Positions 1 through 5,310 of a stretch of DNA of 6,118 bases are shown piece by piece. Every line of letters starts with the position of its first letter. Position 1 is the first letter of the stretch. The notes under the pieces are model-generated. The model was not told the origin of the DNA. It did no database searches and worked only from the letters and a program-made list of their open reading frames with translations. The stretch comes from JBOGUF01 sp050696075 (GTDB taxonomy: Bacteria; Chloroflexota; Chloroflexia; Thermomicrobiales; UBA6265): assembly GCA_050696075.1 (NCBI GenBank), contig JBOGUF010000144.1, positions 1 to 6,118 on the forward strand, written 5' to 3'. Both the position numbers and the translations under genes were made by a program.

Positions 1-88
1 CACCCGCGCCGCCGCGGTGGCCGCGGCGCTGGCGGCCGGCCTGGTCGAGGTTCCGGCGGCTCCTGCCCCGTCGCCGGAGGGGCGGTAG
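1..88 (+). CDS. 3' end of a second LuxR-type regulator (partial)
   Basis: Only the last 28 codons are in the window, read from base 2 to a TAG stop at 86-88. The encoded tail differs at one residue (Ala for Val) from the C-terminus of the complete minus-strand regulator that ends at 209. It is therefore the end of a paralogous LuxR helix-turn-helix regulator lying tail to tail with that gene. The visible part covers the end of the last helix of the DNA-binding domain and an Ala/Pro-rich tail ending SPEGR. In bases 1-24 the two copies differ at positions 4, 10, 13, 16 and 24. Four of these changes are synonymous, which indicates that both copies have been held as coding sequence. From base 25 through the stop they are identical. 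Whether the missing upstream part is intact and also carries an ATPase domain cannot be seen here. Confidence 0.85.
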   Translation, partial: TRAAAVAAALAAGLVEVPAAPAPSPEGR

Positions 89-208
89 GCCGGTACCCCG
101 TGGGTCCAGACCAAAACCCCGTAGTCCTTACGGATGCATACGCGTAGTTCTACGCGTATGCATCCGCGGGGACTACGGGTTTTTGGTCTGGACCTACGGG
201 GTACCGGC
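89..208. terminator. Probable bidirectional terminator hairpin
   Basis: The whole 120-base gap between the two convergent stop codons is self-complementary, with 59-base arms, 5 mismatches and a 2-base loop. On the plus strand the downstream arm contains GGG followed by five T (180-184). On the minus strand the complement of 113-116 gives four T after a G run. A GC-rich stem followed by a short T tract in both directions fits a shared intrinsic terminator for the two tail-to-tail regulator genes. The T tracts pair within the longer stem, so this is not a textbook terminator. Function is inferred from position and structure only. Confidence 0.55.
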
Positions 209-2668
209 CTACCGCCCCTCCGGCGACGGGGCAGGAGCCGCCGGAACCTCGACCAGGCCGGCCGCCAGCGCCACGGCCACTGCCGCCGCGCGCGTGCGCA
301 CGCCCAACTTGTCGAAGACGCGGGCGACGTGCCCCTCGACGGTGCGCCGCCCGATGAAGAGCACGTCGGCGATCTCGCGGTCGGTGTGGCCGGCGACGAG
401 GAGGCGCAGGACCTCCAGTTCCCGCCTCGTCAAGTTGGCGGGGCGGACATCGCCGCTCAATGCGAACGGTTCCAACGCTTCGGCCATCGCCTCGTCGCGA
501 GACAATGCGCGGCCGGCGGCCCAGGCCGCGGCGAATGCCTGTTCCCCGAGCGCCGCGCGCGTGGCGGCCACACCGCGTTCGTGGGCGATCTGGTCGGCCG
601 GAAACCGGAAGCTTAGTCCGGCCCGCCCGCGTAGCGCTTCGACCGCCCCGAATAACCTGGCGGCGCGCGCCGGCTGCCCCACCGCGGCCGCCACGACGGC
701 CACCCCCTCGATCTGCTCAGTGACCGACCGCGTGCCAACGCGCTCATCGACGAGGCTCAATGCTTCCCGGTAGTACGTCATCGCACGCCCGTAGTCGCCC
801 TGATCCCGTGCTACATCGCCCAGATCCCCCACGTCGATGACGATTCCGACGACGTATCCCGTTGCCCGGTCGCGGCGCAACGCTTCCTCATGCCGCGCCG
901 CCGCCAACGCCAAGTCGCCCTGCATCCGCGCCGCGACGCCGAGATTGTCGAACGCGCGCCCCGCCATGATCGCCGCCAGCCGTTGGTCGGCGATCGCCTC
1001 GGCCTCCGCGATCGCCTCCTCGAGGAACGCCGTCGCGCGCAGGTCGTCGCCCTGATCCATGGCCAGCGCGCCGAGTCCGATCAGCGCCTGGGCCGCGTGG
1101 ACGGCATCGTCGTGGCTCCGGGAGAGCGACAGCCCCGTCGTCAGGCGCTCATTCGCTTCGGACTCCGCGCCCTGGAACAGCGCGATGATGCCGCACAGGA
1201 CCAGGGCCCGCGCGCGGACCCGCGTCGGCGCACCCCCGCCGACCGACAGCGCGCGTTCCAGCCAATCGCGGCCTTCGCGGTAGTACCCCTGGCCGGACCA
1301 GTAGCGGCCGAGCGCGGCGGTCAGCCGAAGAAGGTGCTCAGCCTGCCCCGTCGCCGCGAACCACGCCAACGCCGCGCGCAGATTGGGATGTTCGGCCTCC
1401 AAGCGGGCGATCGCCCGCTCGTCATCCGGCAGGAGATCGGCGAACGCGTACCGTTCGGCCAGGCCGAGGAAGTAGGCGGCGTGTCTCCGCCGCAGCGCCA
1501 CCTCCTCGCCGCTGGCGGCAAGGCGATCCGCCGCGTATTCCCGGATCGTCTCCAGCATCGCCAAGAGCGCCACCCCATGCCCTTTTTCGACACGCTGGAT
1601 CAGGCTCTTTTCGACAAGGGAAGCGAGACCGTCCAAGACGGAGGCGGAAGGCGGAAGGCGGAAGGCGGGCGAGGACGACGACACATCCGCCTTCCGCCTT
1701 CCGCCTTCCGCCACGACGGCTTCGGCGGCCTCCAGCGAGAAGCCCCCCGCGAAGACGGCGAGGCGGCGGAAGAGCGCCTGTTCCTCCGCATCGAGCAAAT
1801 CGTGGGACCAGGCGACGGCATTGCGCATCGTCTGCTGGCGGACCGGTGCATCCCGCGCGCCACCCTTCAGGATATGGTGCCCATTGTCCAGCCGATCGAT
1901 CAGATCGGCCGACGTGAGCAGCGCGGACCGGCTGGCCGCCAGCTCGATCGCCAACGGCAGCCCATCGAGCCGCGCGCAAATCGTCGCAACGACCGGCGCA
2001 TCCGCGGCGACCATCGCGAAATCGGGATTGACCGCGTGCGCCCGCTCGACAAACAAGCGCACCGCGGCCGATCGCTCGATCTGTTCCGCCGACGCCAGCC
2101 CGTCGGGATCGGGCAGCCCGAGCGGCGGGACCGCAAATCGCCGCTCGCCGGCGAGGTGGAGGAGCGACCGGCTCGTCACGATCACCGTCAGGCGCGGGCA
2201 GGCCGCGAGTAACTCCGTTACCTGAGGGCCGGCTTCGATGACCTGCTCGAAGTTGTCGAGCACGAGCAAGAGTTCCTGGTCGTGCAAAGCGGTTTTGAGC
2301 GCATCAATCGGATGGCGACCGGCGGAGCGGACGCCAAGCGTCTGGGCAATGGTCGGAGCGACGAGTTCGCTATCGCGGACGGCAGCAAGCTCGACGAAGG
2401 CGACCCCGTCGGCGAACTCCTCCGCGACGTCGGCAGCGACCTGCAATGCCAGGCGCGTCTTGCCAACGCCGCCCGGCCCGGTCAGGGTCAGCGGGCGGAC
2501 AGCCGGATCGCGCACCAGCGCCGCGACCCGTGCGATCTCCTCCTCTCGGCCGACCAGCGGCGTCAACGGCGCGGGCAACCGCGGCGCCAGCACCCGTGGC
2601 CACGCCGTTACCGGCGCAATCGGGACCGGCTCATCCGCGCGATGGTCGGAAACGGGCGATCTGTTCAC
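209..2668 (-). CDS. STAND ATPase / LuxR-type transcriptional regulator
   Basis: This is an 819-residue cytoplasmic signal-responsive regulator. An NB-ARC-like ATPase carries Walker A GPGGVGKT (residues 64-71), Walker B LLLVLDN (133-139), a sensor-like VIVTSR (162-167) and GLPLA (236-240). A winged-helix segment follows (about 285-380), then an alpha-helical TPR-like region (about 420-700). The C-terminus is a LuxR/GerE helix-turn-helix (about 745-803) with LTRRELEVLRLL and the recognition-helix region RRTVEGHVARVFDKLGV. In this family, ligand or partner binding to the repeats is thought to license ATP-dependent oligomerisation and DNA binding; the ligand here is unknown. The start is GTG at 2668; an in-frame stop at 2714-2716 limits extension and no strong ribosome binding site is visible, so the exact start is uncertain. 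Residues about 320-342 are encoded by a heptamer hairpin insert. The 3' end is shared in mirror image with the partial gene at 1-88. Divergent from the ATPase/TOPRIM operon. Confidence 0.93.
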   Translation of the reverse strand: MNRSPVSDHRADEPVPIAPVTAWPRVLAPRLPAPLTPLVGREEEIARVAALVRDPAVRPLTLTGPGGVGKTRLALQVAADVAEEFADGVAFVELAAVRDSELVAPTIAQTLGVRSAGRHPIDALKTALHDQELLLVLDNFEQVIEAGPQVTELLAACPRLTVIVTSRSLLHLAGERRFAVPPLGLPDPDGLASAEQIERSAAVRLFVERAHAVNPDFAMVAADAPVVATICARLDGLPLAIELAASRSALLTSADLIDRLDNGHHILKGGARDAPVRQQTMRNAVAWSHDLLDAEEQALFRRLAVFAGGFSLEAAEAVVAEGGRRKADVSSSSPAFRLPPSASVLDGLASLVEKSLIQRVEKGHGVALLAMLETIREYAADRLAASGEEVALRRRHAAYFLGLAERYAFADLLPDDERAIARLEAEHPNLRAALAWFAATGQAEHLLRLTAALGRYWSGQGYYREGRDWLERALSVGGGAPTRVRARALVLCGIIALFQGAESEANERLTTGLSLSRSHDDAVHAAQALIGLGALAMDQGDDLRATAFLEEAIAEAEAIADQRLAAIMAGRAFDNLGVAARMQGDLALAAARHEEALRRDRATGYVVGIVIDVGDLGDVARDQGDYGRAMTYYREALSLVDERVGTRSVTEQIEGVAVVAAAVGQPARAARLFGAVEALRGRAGLSFRFPADQIAHERGVAATRAALGEQAFAAAWAAGRALSRDEAMAEALEPFALSGDVRPANLTRRELEVLRLLVAGHTDREIADVLFIGRRTVEGHVARVFDKLGVRTRAAAVAVALAAGLVEVPAAPAPSPEGR
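1643..1712. repeat. Heptamer (GGCGGAA) inverted-repeat insert within a CDS
   Basis: GGCGGAA is repeated at 1643-1649, 1650-1656 and 1657-1663, followed by GGCGG at 1664-1668. The reverse complement TTCCGCC occurs at 1692-1698, 1699-1705 and 1706-1712, preceded by CCGCC at 1687-1691. The arms 1643-1668 and 1687-1712 are a perfect 26-bp inverted repeat with an 18-base loop. The element lies inside the minus-strand regulator and is read in frame as a Gly/Arg/Lys- then Ser/Pro-rich stretch (residues about 320-342). It falls between the helix SLEAAEAVVA and the conserved VLDGLASLVEKSL, where relatives usually have a short loop. That suggests a repeat that landed in a tolerant loop. Confidence 0.9.
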
Positions 2669-2794
2669 GATGACATGCCCGGATGTGCCATTGCTGGCCG
2701 ATCGTGTGCATCCTCATCTTACACCTGCTACCGTTCTTCGCTTGCCGACGGCGTTGCCAATGCCTGGCCGCGGCATCTTGCAGCGCGGCGTCGA

Positions 2795-2822
2795 TTGCTC
2801 CATGCTGCCATCTGGATACCAT
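2795..2822 (+). promoter_or_regulatory. Weak candidate promoter for the ATPase/TOPRIM operon
   Basis: In the 189-base divergent gap (2669-2857), TTGCTC (2795-2800) and TACCAT (2817-2822) are 16 bases apart, upstream of the ATPase start. The match to the sigma-70 consensus is poor (3/6 and 4/6), so this is only a positional guess. The rest of the gap shows no strong promoter for the divergent minus-strand regulator and no RNA gene that I can recognise. Confidence 0.22.
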
Positions 2823-2857
2823 TCGTTACCTGAAGGTGACGCCGAGGACGGCACATC

Positions 2858-3901
2858 ATGTACAAGAGCATCCGCATCCAGAATTTTCGTGGCCTGACCG
2901 ACCTCCGCATCGACGACCTCGGCCGCGTCAACCTCATCGTCGGCGCCAACAACGTCGGCAAGACGTCATTGCTCGAAGCGCTCTGGCTGTTTCAGGATCC
3001 CGGGAACCCAAGCATCACGATCGATCTCGCTAACGCGCGTGGCTACGAGCCATTGCCCCGAACCGCCGAGGTACTGTGGCATGGTCTGTTTTGGAGCATG
3101 GAGATCGACCGAATTATCGCGATCGAGGGCATAACGACAAAAGGAGAGTCCACGAAACTCGAGGTGTTACTCGCTCAGGAAGGCACTGAGACCGCTGTCC
3201 TCAACGGTCAACCTTTCTTTGTTCCGACCACGCTTCGCTTCCGTTTCCATCCCGGCAGCAATGGCCAATTGGTCGAAACGGCAATTGCGCTCGTTGGTCC
3301 TGGAAAGGTGCGCCCTTCACAACCCGCCGAATTTGGGCGAGTCGGCGCATACTTGCCCTCGGGGAAGCGACTTGCGATCGAAGTGGTAGCCGGTCGATTT
3401 ACATCGGCGCAAGATAGCGGACAAGGTCAGTTACTTGTCCGCAGCCTACAAGGTCTTGACCCTCGCCTTACTGGTCTTTCGTTAGGATACATCACTGAAG
3501 AAGAACGCCCATTCATTCGGGCGCATTCGACAGATTCAACGCGTCCAATGCTCCTCAATCTCCTCGGTGGGGGCGTGATGCGGCTCTCGGAGGCCCTACT
3601 CTCGATTCTCAATGCCCGGAACGGTTTGGCGCTCATCGACGAAATCGAAGATGGTATCTATGCCCGCAGTCTGTCGGCTGCCTGGCGGGCAATCGACAAC
3701 GCCTCTCGCCAGGCGACCGTTCAGGTCTTCGCCACAACGCACAGCTGGGAATGCGTCAGTGCCGCGGTTGAGGCATTCGCCGATGATCCCGAGGAGTTTC
3801 GATTGCATCGGTTGGAACGCGAGGGCGAGAAGGTCCGAGTTGTAACGTACGACCACGAAGTGGCGCTCGCAGCGATTACCGGTCACGTGGAGGTCCGGTA
3901 G
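2858..3901 (+). CDS. OLD/ABC-type AAA ATPase, PARIS AriA-like
   Basis: This 347-residue protein belongs to the RecF/SMC-like ABC ATPases (AAA_15/AAA_21 type) of OLD and related systems. It opens with the typical strand pair MYKSIRIQNFRGL. Walker A GANNVGKTS follows at residues 29-37. A divergent signature region, LLGGGVMRLSEALLSI, lies at about 235-250, Walker B LALIDEIEDGIY at 257-268, and the switch-histidine strand VFATTHSWE at 290-298. Such ATPases dimerise on ATP and gate a partner nuclease. The region between Walker A and the signature is short and has no coiled coil, making the protein compact. The start is ATG at 2858 with GAGGA at 2844-2848, nine bases upstream. The gene shares its last base with the start codon of the TOPRIM gene, and a GGAGGT for that gene lies inside its last codons. 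The coding DNA is lower in G+C than its flanks, suggesting acquisition. A defence role is inferred from gene pairing, not shown. No catalytic motif is missing. Confidence 0.88.
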   Translation: MYKSIRIQNFRGLTDLRIDDLGRVNLIVGANNVGKTSLLEALWLFQDPGNPSITIDLANARGYEPLPRTAEVLWHGLFWSMEIDRIIAIEGITTKGESTKLEVLLAQEGTETAVLNGQPFFVPTTLRFRFHPGSNGQLVETAIALVGPGKVRPSQPAEFGRVGAYLPSGKRLAIEVVAGRFTSAQDSGQGQLLVRSLQGLDPRLTGLSLGYITEEERPFIRAHSTDSTRPMLLNLLGGGVMRLSEALLSILNARNGLALIDEIEDGIYARSLSAAWRAIDNASRQATVQVFATTHSWECVSAAVEAFADDPEEFRLHRLEREGEKVRVVTYDHEVALAAITGHVEVR

Positions 3902-4569
3902 TGAGCGACGATCAACGAGCGGGTGGGGATGGATCTATTACGGCTGAACCTACACGCGTTGAACGCAATCGACTGCTCCTCGTCGAGGGCGAATTCGACG
4001 TGGGTTTTTTTCGTGCGTTGCTGAGTCGACACGGACGTGCCGGCGTCCAGGTCGAAGCCCTCGGTGGGGTGGCGCCCTACGCCAAGAAGGTCGAGGCACT
4101 TTCCAACGCGCCGGGATTCGACCAGTTGCACTGGCTCGGCCTCGCTCGCGACGCCGACAACGATGCAGAGGCGGCTCTGGCCAGCATGCGCAACGCGTTC
4201 AGCCGTATCGCCGAGCGTTTCCCTTCGAACCAACCCACACGTGCATGGGAAATGGTCAGCAGTGACGACGGAACGCGCTCGGTGACGCTTTTGATCTTCC
4301 CCGACGGTACGCATCCCGGCGACCTCGAACGCTTAATCTGGGATGCCCTGAGCTCAGAACGTGAGGCTAACTGCGTGGAGACCTATGTTCAATGCTTGCG
4401 GTCGGTTGGATGTGATCTCCCCAGAGAATGGAAGACCAGGGTCTTCGCCTATCTGTCTTCTCGCGCCCGTCCTGATTCATTTCTCTCAGCCGCAACCCGT
4501 GCCGGTGAACTGCCGACCGATTCACCGGTGTTTCGGAGACTCCTCGACTTGCTTCCCGCAGACGATTAG
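3901..4569 (+). CDS. TOPRIM protein (DUF3226-like), putative effector of split OLD
   Basis: This 222-residue protein has a TOPRIM-type fold signature. LLLVEGEFDVGFF (residues 25-37) supplies the first acidic residue, E29. VEALGG (51-56) follows, then LGLARDADND (79-88) with the D84-x-D86-x-D88 metal-binding pattern. IFPDGTHPGDLERLIWD (132-148) is the conserved patch in DUF3226-like proteins. TOPRIM domains in OLD, Gabija GajA and PARIS AriB act as metal-dependent nucleases. All the expected acidic residues are present, so an active nuclease is plausible. It starts at GTG 3901, overlapping the ATPase stop by one base (TAGTG), with GGAGGT at 3889-3894 six bases upstream; translational coupling is likely. 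The first 20 residues are polar and may be disordered. Assignment to DUF3226 rather than DUF4435 (the AriB family) is from memory of motifs and is less certain than the TOPRIM call. The substrate, DNA or RNA, is unknown. Confidence 0.8.
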   Translation: MSDDQRAGGDGSITAEPTRVERNRLLLVEGEFDVGFFRALLSRHGRAGVQVEALGGVAPYAKKVEALSNAPGFDQLHWLGLARDADNDAEAALASMRNAFSRIAERFPSNQPTRAWEMVSSDDGTRSVTLLIFPDGTHPGDLERLIWDALSSEREANCVETYVQCLRSVGCDLPREWKTRVFAYLSSRARPDSFLSAATRAGELPTDSPVFRRLLDLLPADD

Positions 4570-4594
4570 CCAGCACTCGAATCTCCTACCTCCC

Positions 4595-4624
4595 TTGCGG
4601 CAATCCTGACCCACGCGGTATACT
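4595..4624 (+). promoter_or_regulatory. Candidate promoter of the Fur-family gene
   Basis: TTGCGG (4595-4600) and TATACT (4619-4624, 5/6 to the -10 consensus) are separated by 18 bases in the 107-base gap after the TOPRIM gene. The -35 half is weak and overlaps a small perfect palindrome, TTGCGGCAA (4595-4603). The predicted transcription start would fall near 4631, just before the Fur-box-like site, a layout that fits autoregulation. Confidence 0.45.
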
Positions 4625-4636
4625 TTCAGCCGGTAA

Positions 4637-4651
4637 CGAGACTCATTCTCA
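4637..4651. promoter_or_regulatory. Fur/PerR-box-like operator upstream of the Fur-family gene
   Basis: The 7-1-7 imperfect palindrome CGAGACT-C-ATTCTCA (5 of 7 pairs) reads on the other strand as TGAGAATGAGTCTCG. That matches 10 of 14 positions of the classical TGATAATNATTATCA Fur box. It lies 26 bases before the start codon and about six bases downstream of the predicted transcription start, as expected for negative autoregulation. The match is by eye, and the operator consensus for this lineage is unknown to me. Confidence 0.42.
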
Positions 4652-4676
4652 ACTACCGATCCCGCAGAGGACCAAA

Positions 4677-5114
4677 GTGGTGTACGGACAGGTCACAGGC
4701 AAAACCGAGTTGGACGGCAACGGCTTTCGGAAGACGATACAGCGCACGTTGATCCTCAATGTGGTCAAGGTGGCCGATGGCCACCTGACCGCCGGCGAGA
4801 TCTTCGAGCGCGTCCGCCAGCGCGACCCCCGCGTCGCCTACGGCACCGTCTATCGCTCGCTCCACCTCCTGGCCCAGCACGGTCTGATCCAGGAGCTGAC
4901 CTTCGCCGACCAGGCCAGCCGCTACGACGCCCGCGTCGAACGGCACGACCACGTCCACTGCACGGAATGCGGCCTGCTCGTTGACGTCGACGTGCCCGTG
5001 GCGCTCATCGCCCGCCACGTCGCCGAAGAGCAAAGCCGCTTCCAGGTCACCGACCACCACACCGTCTTCTACGGTCGCTGCCCGGACTGCCGGTCCGGAG
5101 GGATCAGGAGCTAG
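4677..5114 (+). CDS. Fur-family metal-responsive repressor
   Basis: This 145-residue DNA-binding repressor has the usual length of the Fur/PerR/Zur family. The N-terminal winged helix spans about residues 18-75 and includes LTAGEIFERVRQRDPRVAYGT, followed by the recognition helix VYRSLHLLAQHGLI. The dimerisation and metal domain has HDHVHCTEC (90-98) and GRCPDC (133-138). C95, C98, C135 and C138 form the structural zinc site. H90, H92, H94, D84 and the HH at 127-128 are candidates for the regulatory site. Whether it senses iron, peroxide or zinc cannot be settled from motifs; proximity to sufC favours iron or oxidative stress. The start is GTG at 4677, preceded by AGAGGA (4666-4671); a second GTG at 4680 is an equally spaced alternative. 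The last residues after CPDC (RSGGIRS) run into a heptamer repeat that carries the TAG stop. Confidence 0.93.
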   Translation: MVYGQVTGKTELDGNGFRKTIQRTLILNVVKVADGHLTAGEIFERVRQRDPRVAYGTVYRSLHLLAQHGLIQELTFADQASRYDARVERHDHVHCTECGLLVDVDVPVALIARHVAEEQSRFQVTDHHTVFYGRCPDCRSGGIRS

Positions 5115-5135
5115 GAGTCAGGAGTCAGGGGAGTC
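5101..5135 (+). repeat. GAGTCAG heptamer array containing a stop codon
   Basis: The 7-base units run GGATCAG (5101-5107), GAGCTAG (5108-5114), GAGTCAG (5115-5121) and GAGTCAG (5122-5128), then a shifted GGGAGTC. The TAG at 5112-5114 that ends the Fur-family gene lies inside the variant unit GAGCTAG. The same family occurs at the end of sufC (6090-6118). Such heptamer arrays resemble the short tandemly repeated repetitive sequences known from cyanobacteria and other bacteria; a function is not known. Confidence 0.8.
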
Positions 5136-5202
5136 CGTTACGCGGAAGATTCGCGTTCAAACTGTCGGGGCGGCTCGCAAATCGCCCGCCGGGAAAATCG
5201 GG

Positions 5203-5223
5203 AATCACGGATTCACACGGATT
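5203..5223. repeat. Paired CACGGATT direct repeat
   Basis: CACGGATT occurs at 5206-5213 and 5216-5223 with a 10-base period, close to one helical turn. It lies in the 196-base gap between the Fur-family gene and sufC. It could be another dispersed repeat or a paired protein-binding site; nothing in the sequence decides between them. No clear sigma-70 promoter for sufC is visible in the gap, so read-through from the Fur-family gene is possible. Confidence 0.5.
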
Positions 5224-5224
5224 G

Positions 5225-5241
5225 GGCGCGAGGGACGCGCC
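5225..5241. repeat. Small GC hairpin between the Fur-family gene and sufC
   Basis: GGCGCG (5225-5230) and CGCGCC (5236-5241) form a 6-bp perfect stem with a 5-base loop. No T run follows, so it is not a convincing intrinsic terminator. It may be a weak attenuating or repeat-derived structure. Confidence 0.45.
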
Positions 5242-5260
5242 GGCAAGCTGAGAGCCCAAA

Positions 5261-5284
5261 GCTAACGGCTAACGGCTAACGGCT
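5261..5284 (+). repeat. GCTAACG heptamer tandem repeat upstream of sufC
   Basis: Three exact copies of GCTAACG (5261-5267, 5268-5274, 5275-5281) are followed by a partial GCT. The array ends eight bases before the sufC ribosome binding site GGAGG (5292-5296). It therefore lies in the 5' leader of the sufC message, whatever the promoter. The sequence is unrelated to the GAGTCAG and GGCGGAA families but has the same 7-base period. Confidence 0.85.
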
Positions 5285-5310
5285 CACACACGGAGGAATC
5301 GACGTTCGTT

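Larger units (their letters stand above)
1..296. repeat. Large imperfect palindrome joining two convergent paralogues
   Basis: Position x mirrors position 297-x. The arms are 1-147 and 150-296, with a TT spacer at 148-149. Comparing the arms base by base gives mismatches at 4, 10, 13, 16 and 24 (coding part) and at 102, 117 and 128-130 (intergenic part). Bases 25-101 are a perfect 77-base match to 196-272, spanning the last 21 codons of both regulator genes, both stop codons and 13 bases beyond. The innermost 17 bp (131-147 with 150-166) are also perfect and contain the nested palindromes ATGCAT and ACGCGT. The left edge lies at the window boundary, so the true repeat may be longer. It is best explained as an inverted gene duplication whose 3' ends stay alike by conversion. 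Confidence 0.93.

Noticed and set aside
1..296. The palindrome as an insertion sequence end or mobile element
   Set aside because: Its outer arms are coding sequence of two paralogous regulators with synonymous differences, and no transposase is present, so inverted gene duplication explains it better.
134..616. A 160-codon plus-strand open frame starting in the palindrome
   Set aside because: It starts inside the hairpin arm and runs antisense to the helix-turn-helix end of the regulator; its composition is that of a shadow frame.
890..2212. A 440-codon plus-strand open frame inside the minus-strand regulator
   Set aside because: It is antisense to a gene with clear ATPase and LuxR motifs, is rich in Arg/Pro/Gln/Gly as expected for a GC-rich shadow frame, and has no recognisable domain.
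3883..4314. A 143-codon minus-strand open frame over the TOPRIM gene
   Set aside because: The plus strand has a ribosome binding site, coupled start and TOPRIM motifs; the minus frame shows no domain.
4570..4594. Terminator directly after the TOPRIM gene
   Set aside because: No stem followed by a T run could be found in this short stretch.
5225..5241. Hairpin as the terminator of the Fur-family gene
   Set aside because: The stem is only 6 bp and no T tract follows on either strand.
5101..5284. Short repeats as a CRISPR array
   Set aside because: The units are 7 bases with no spacers, belong to different families, and there are no cas genes.
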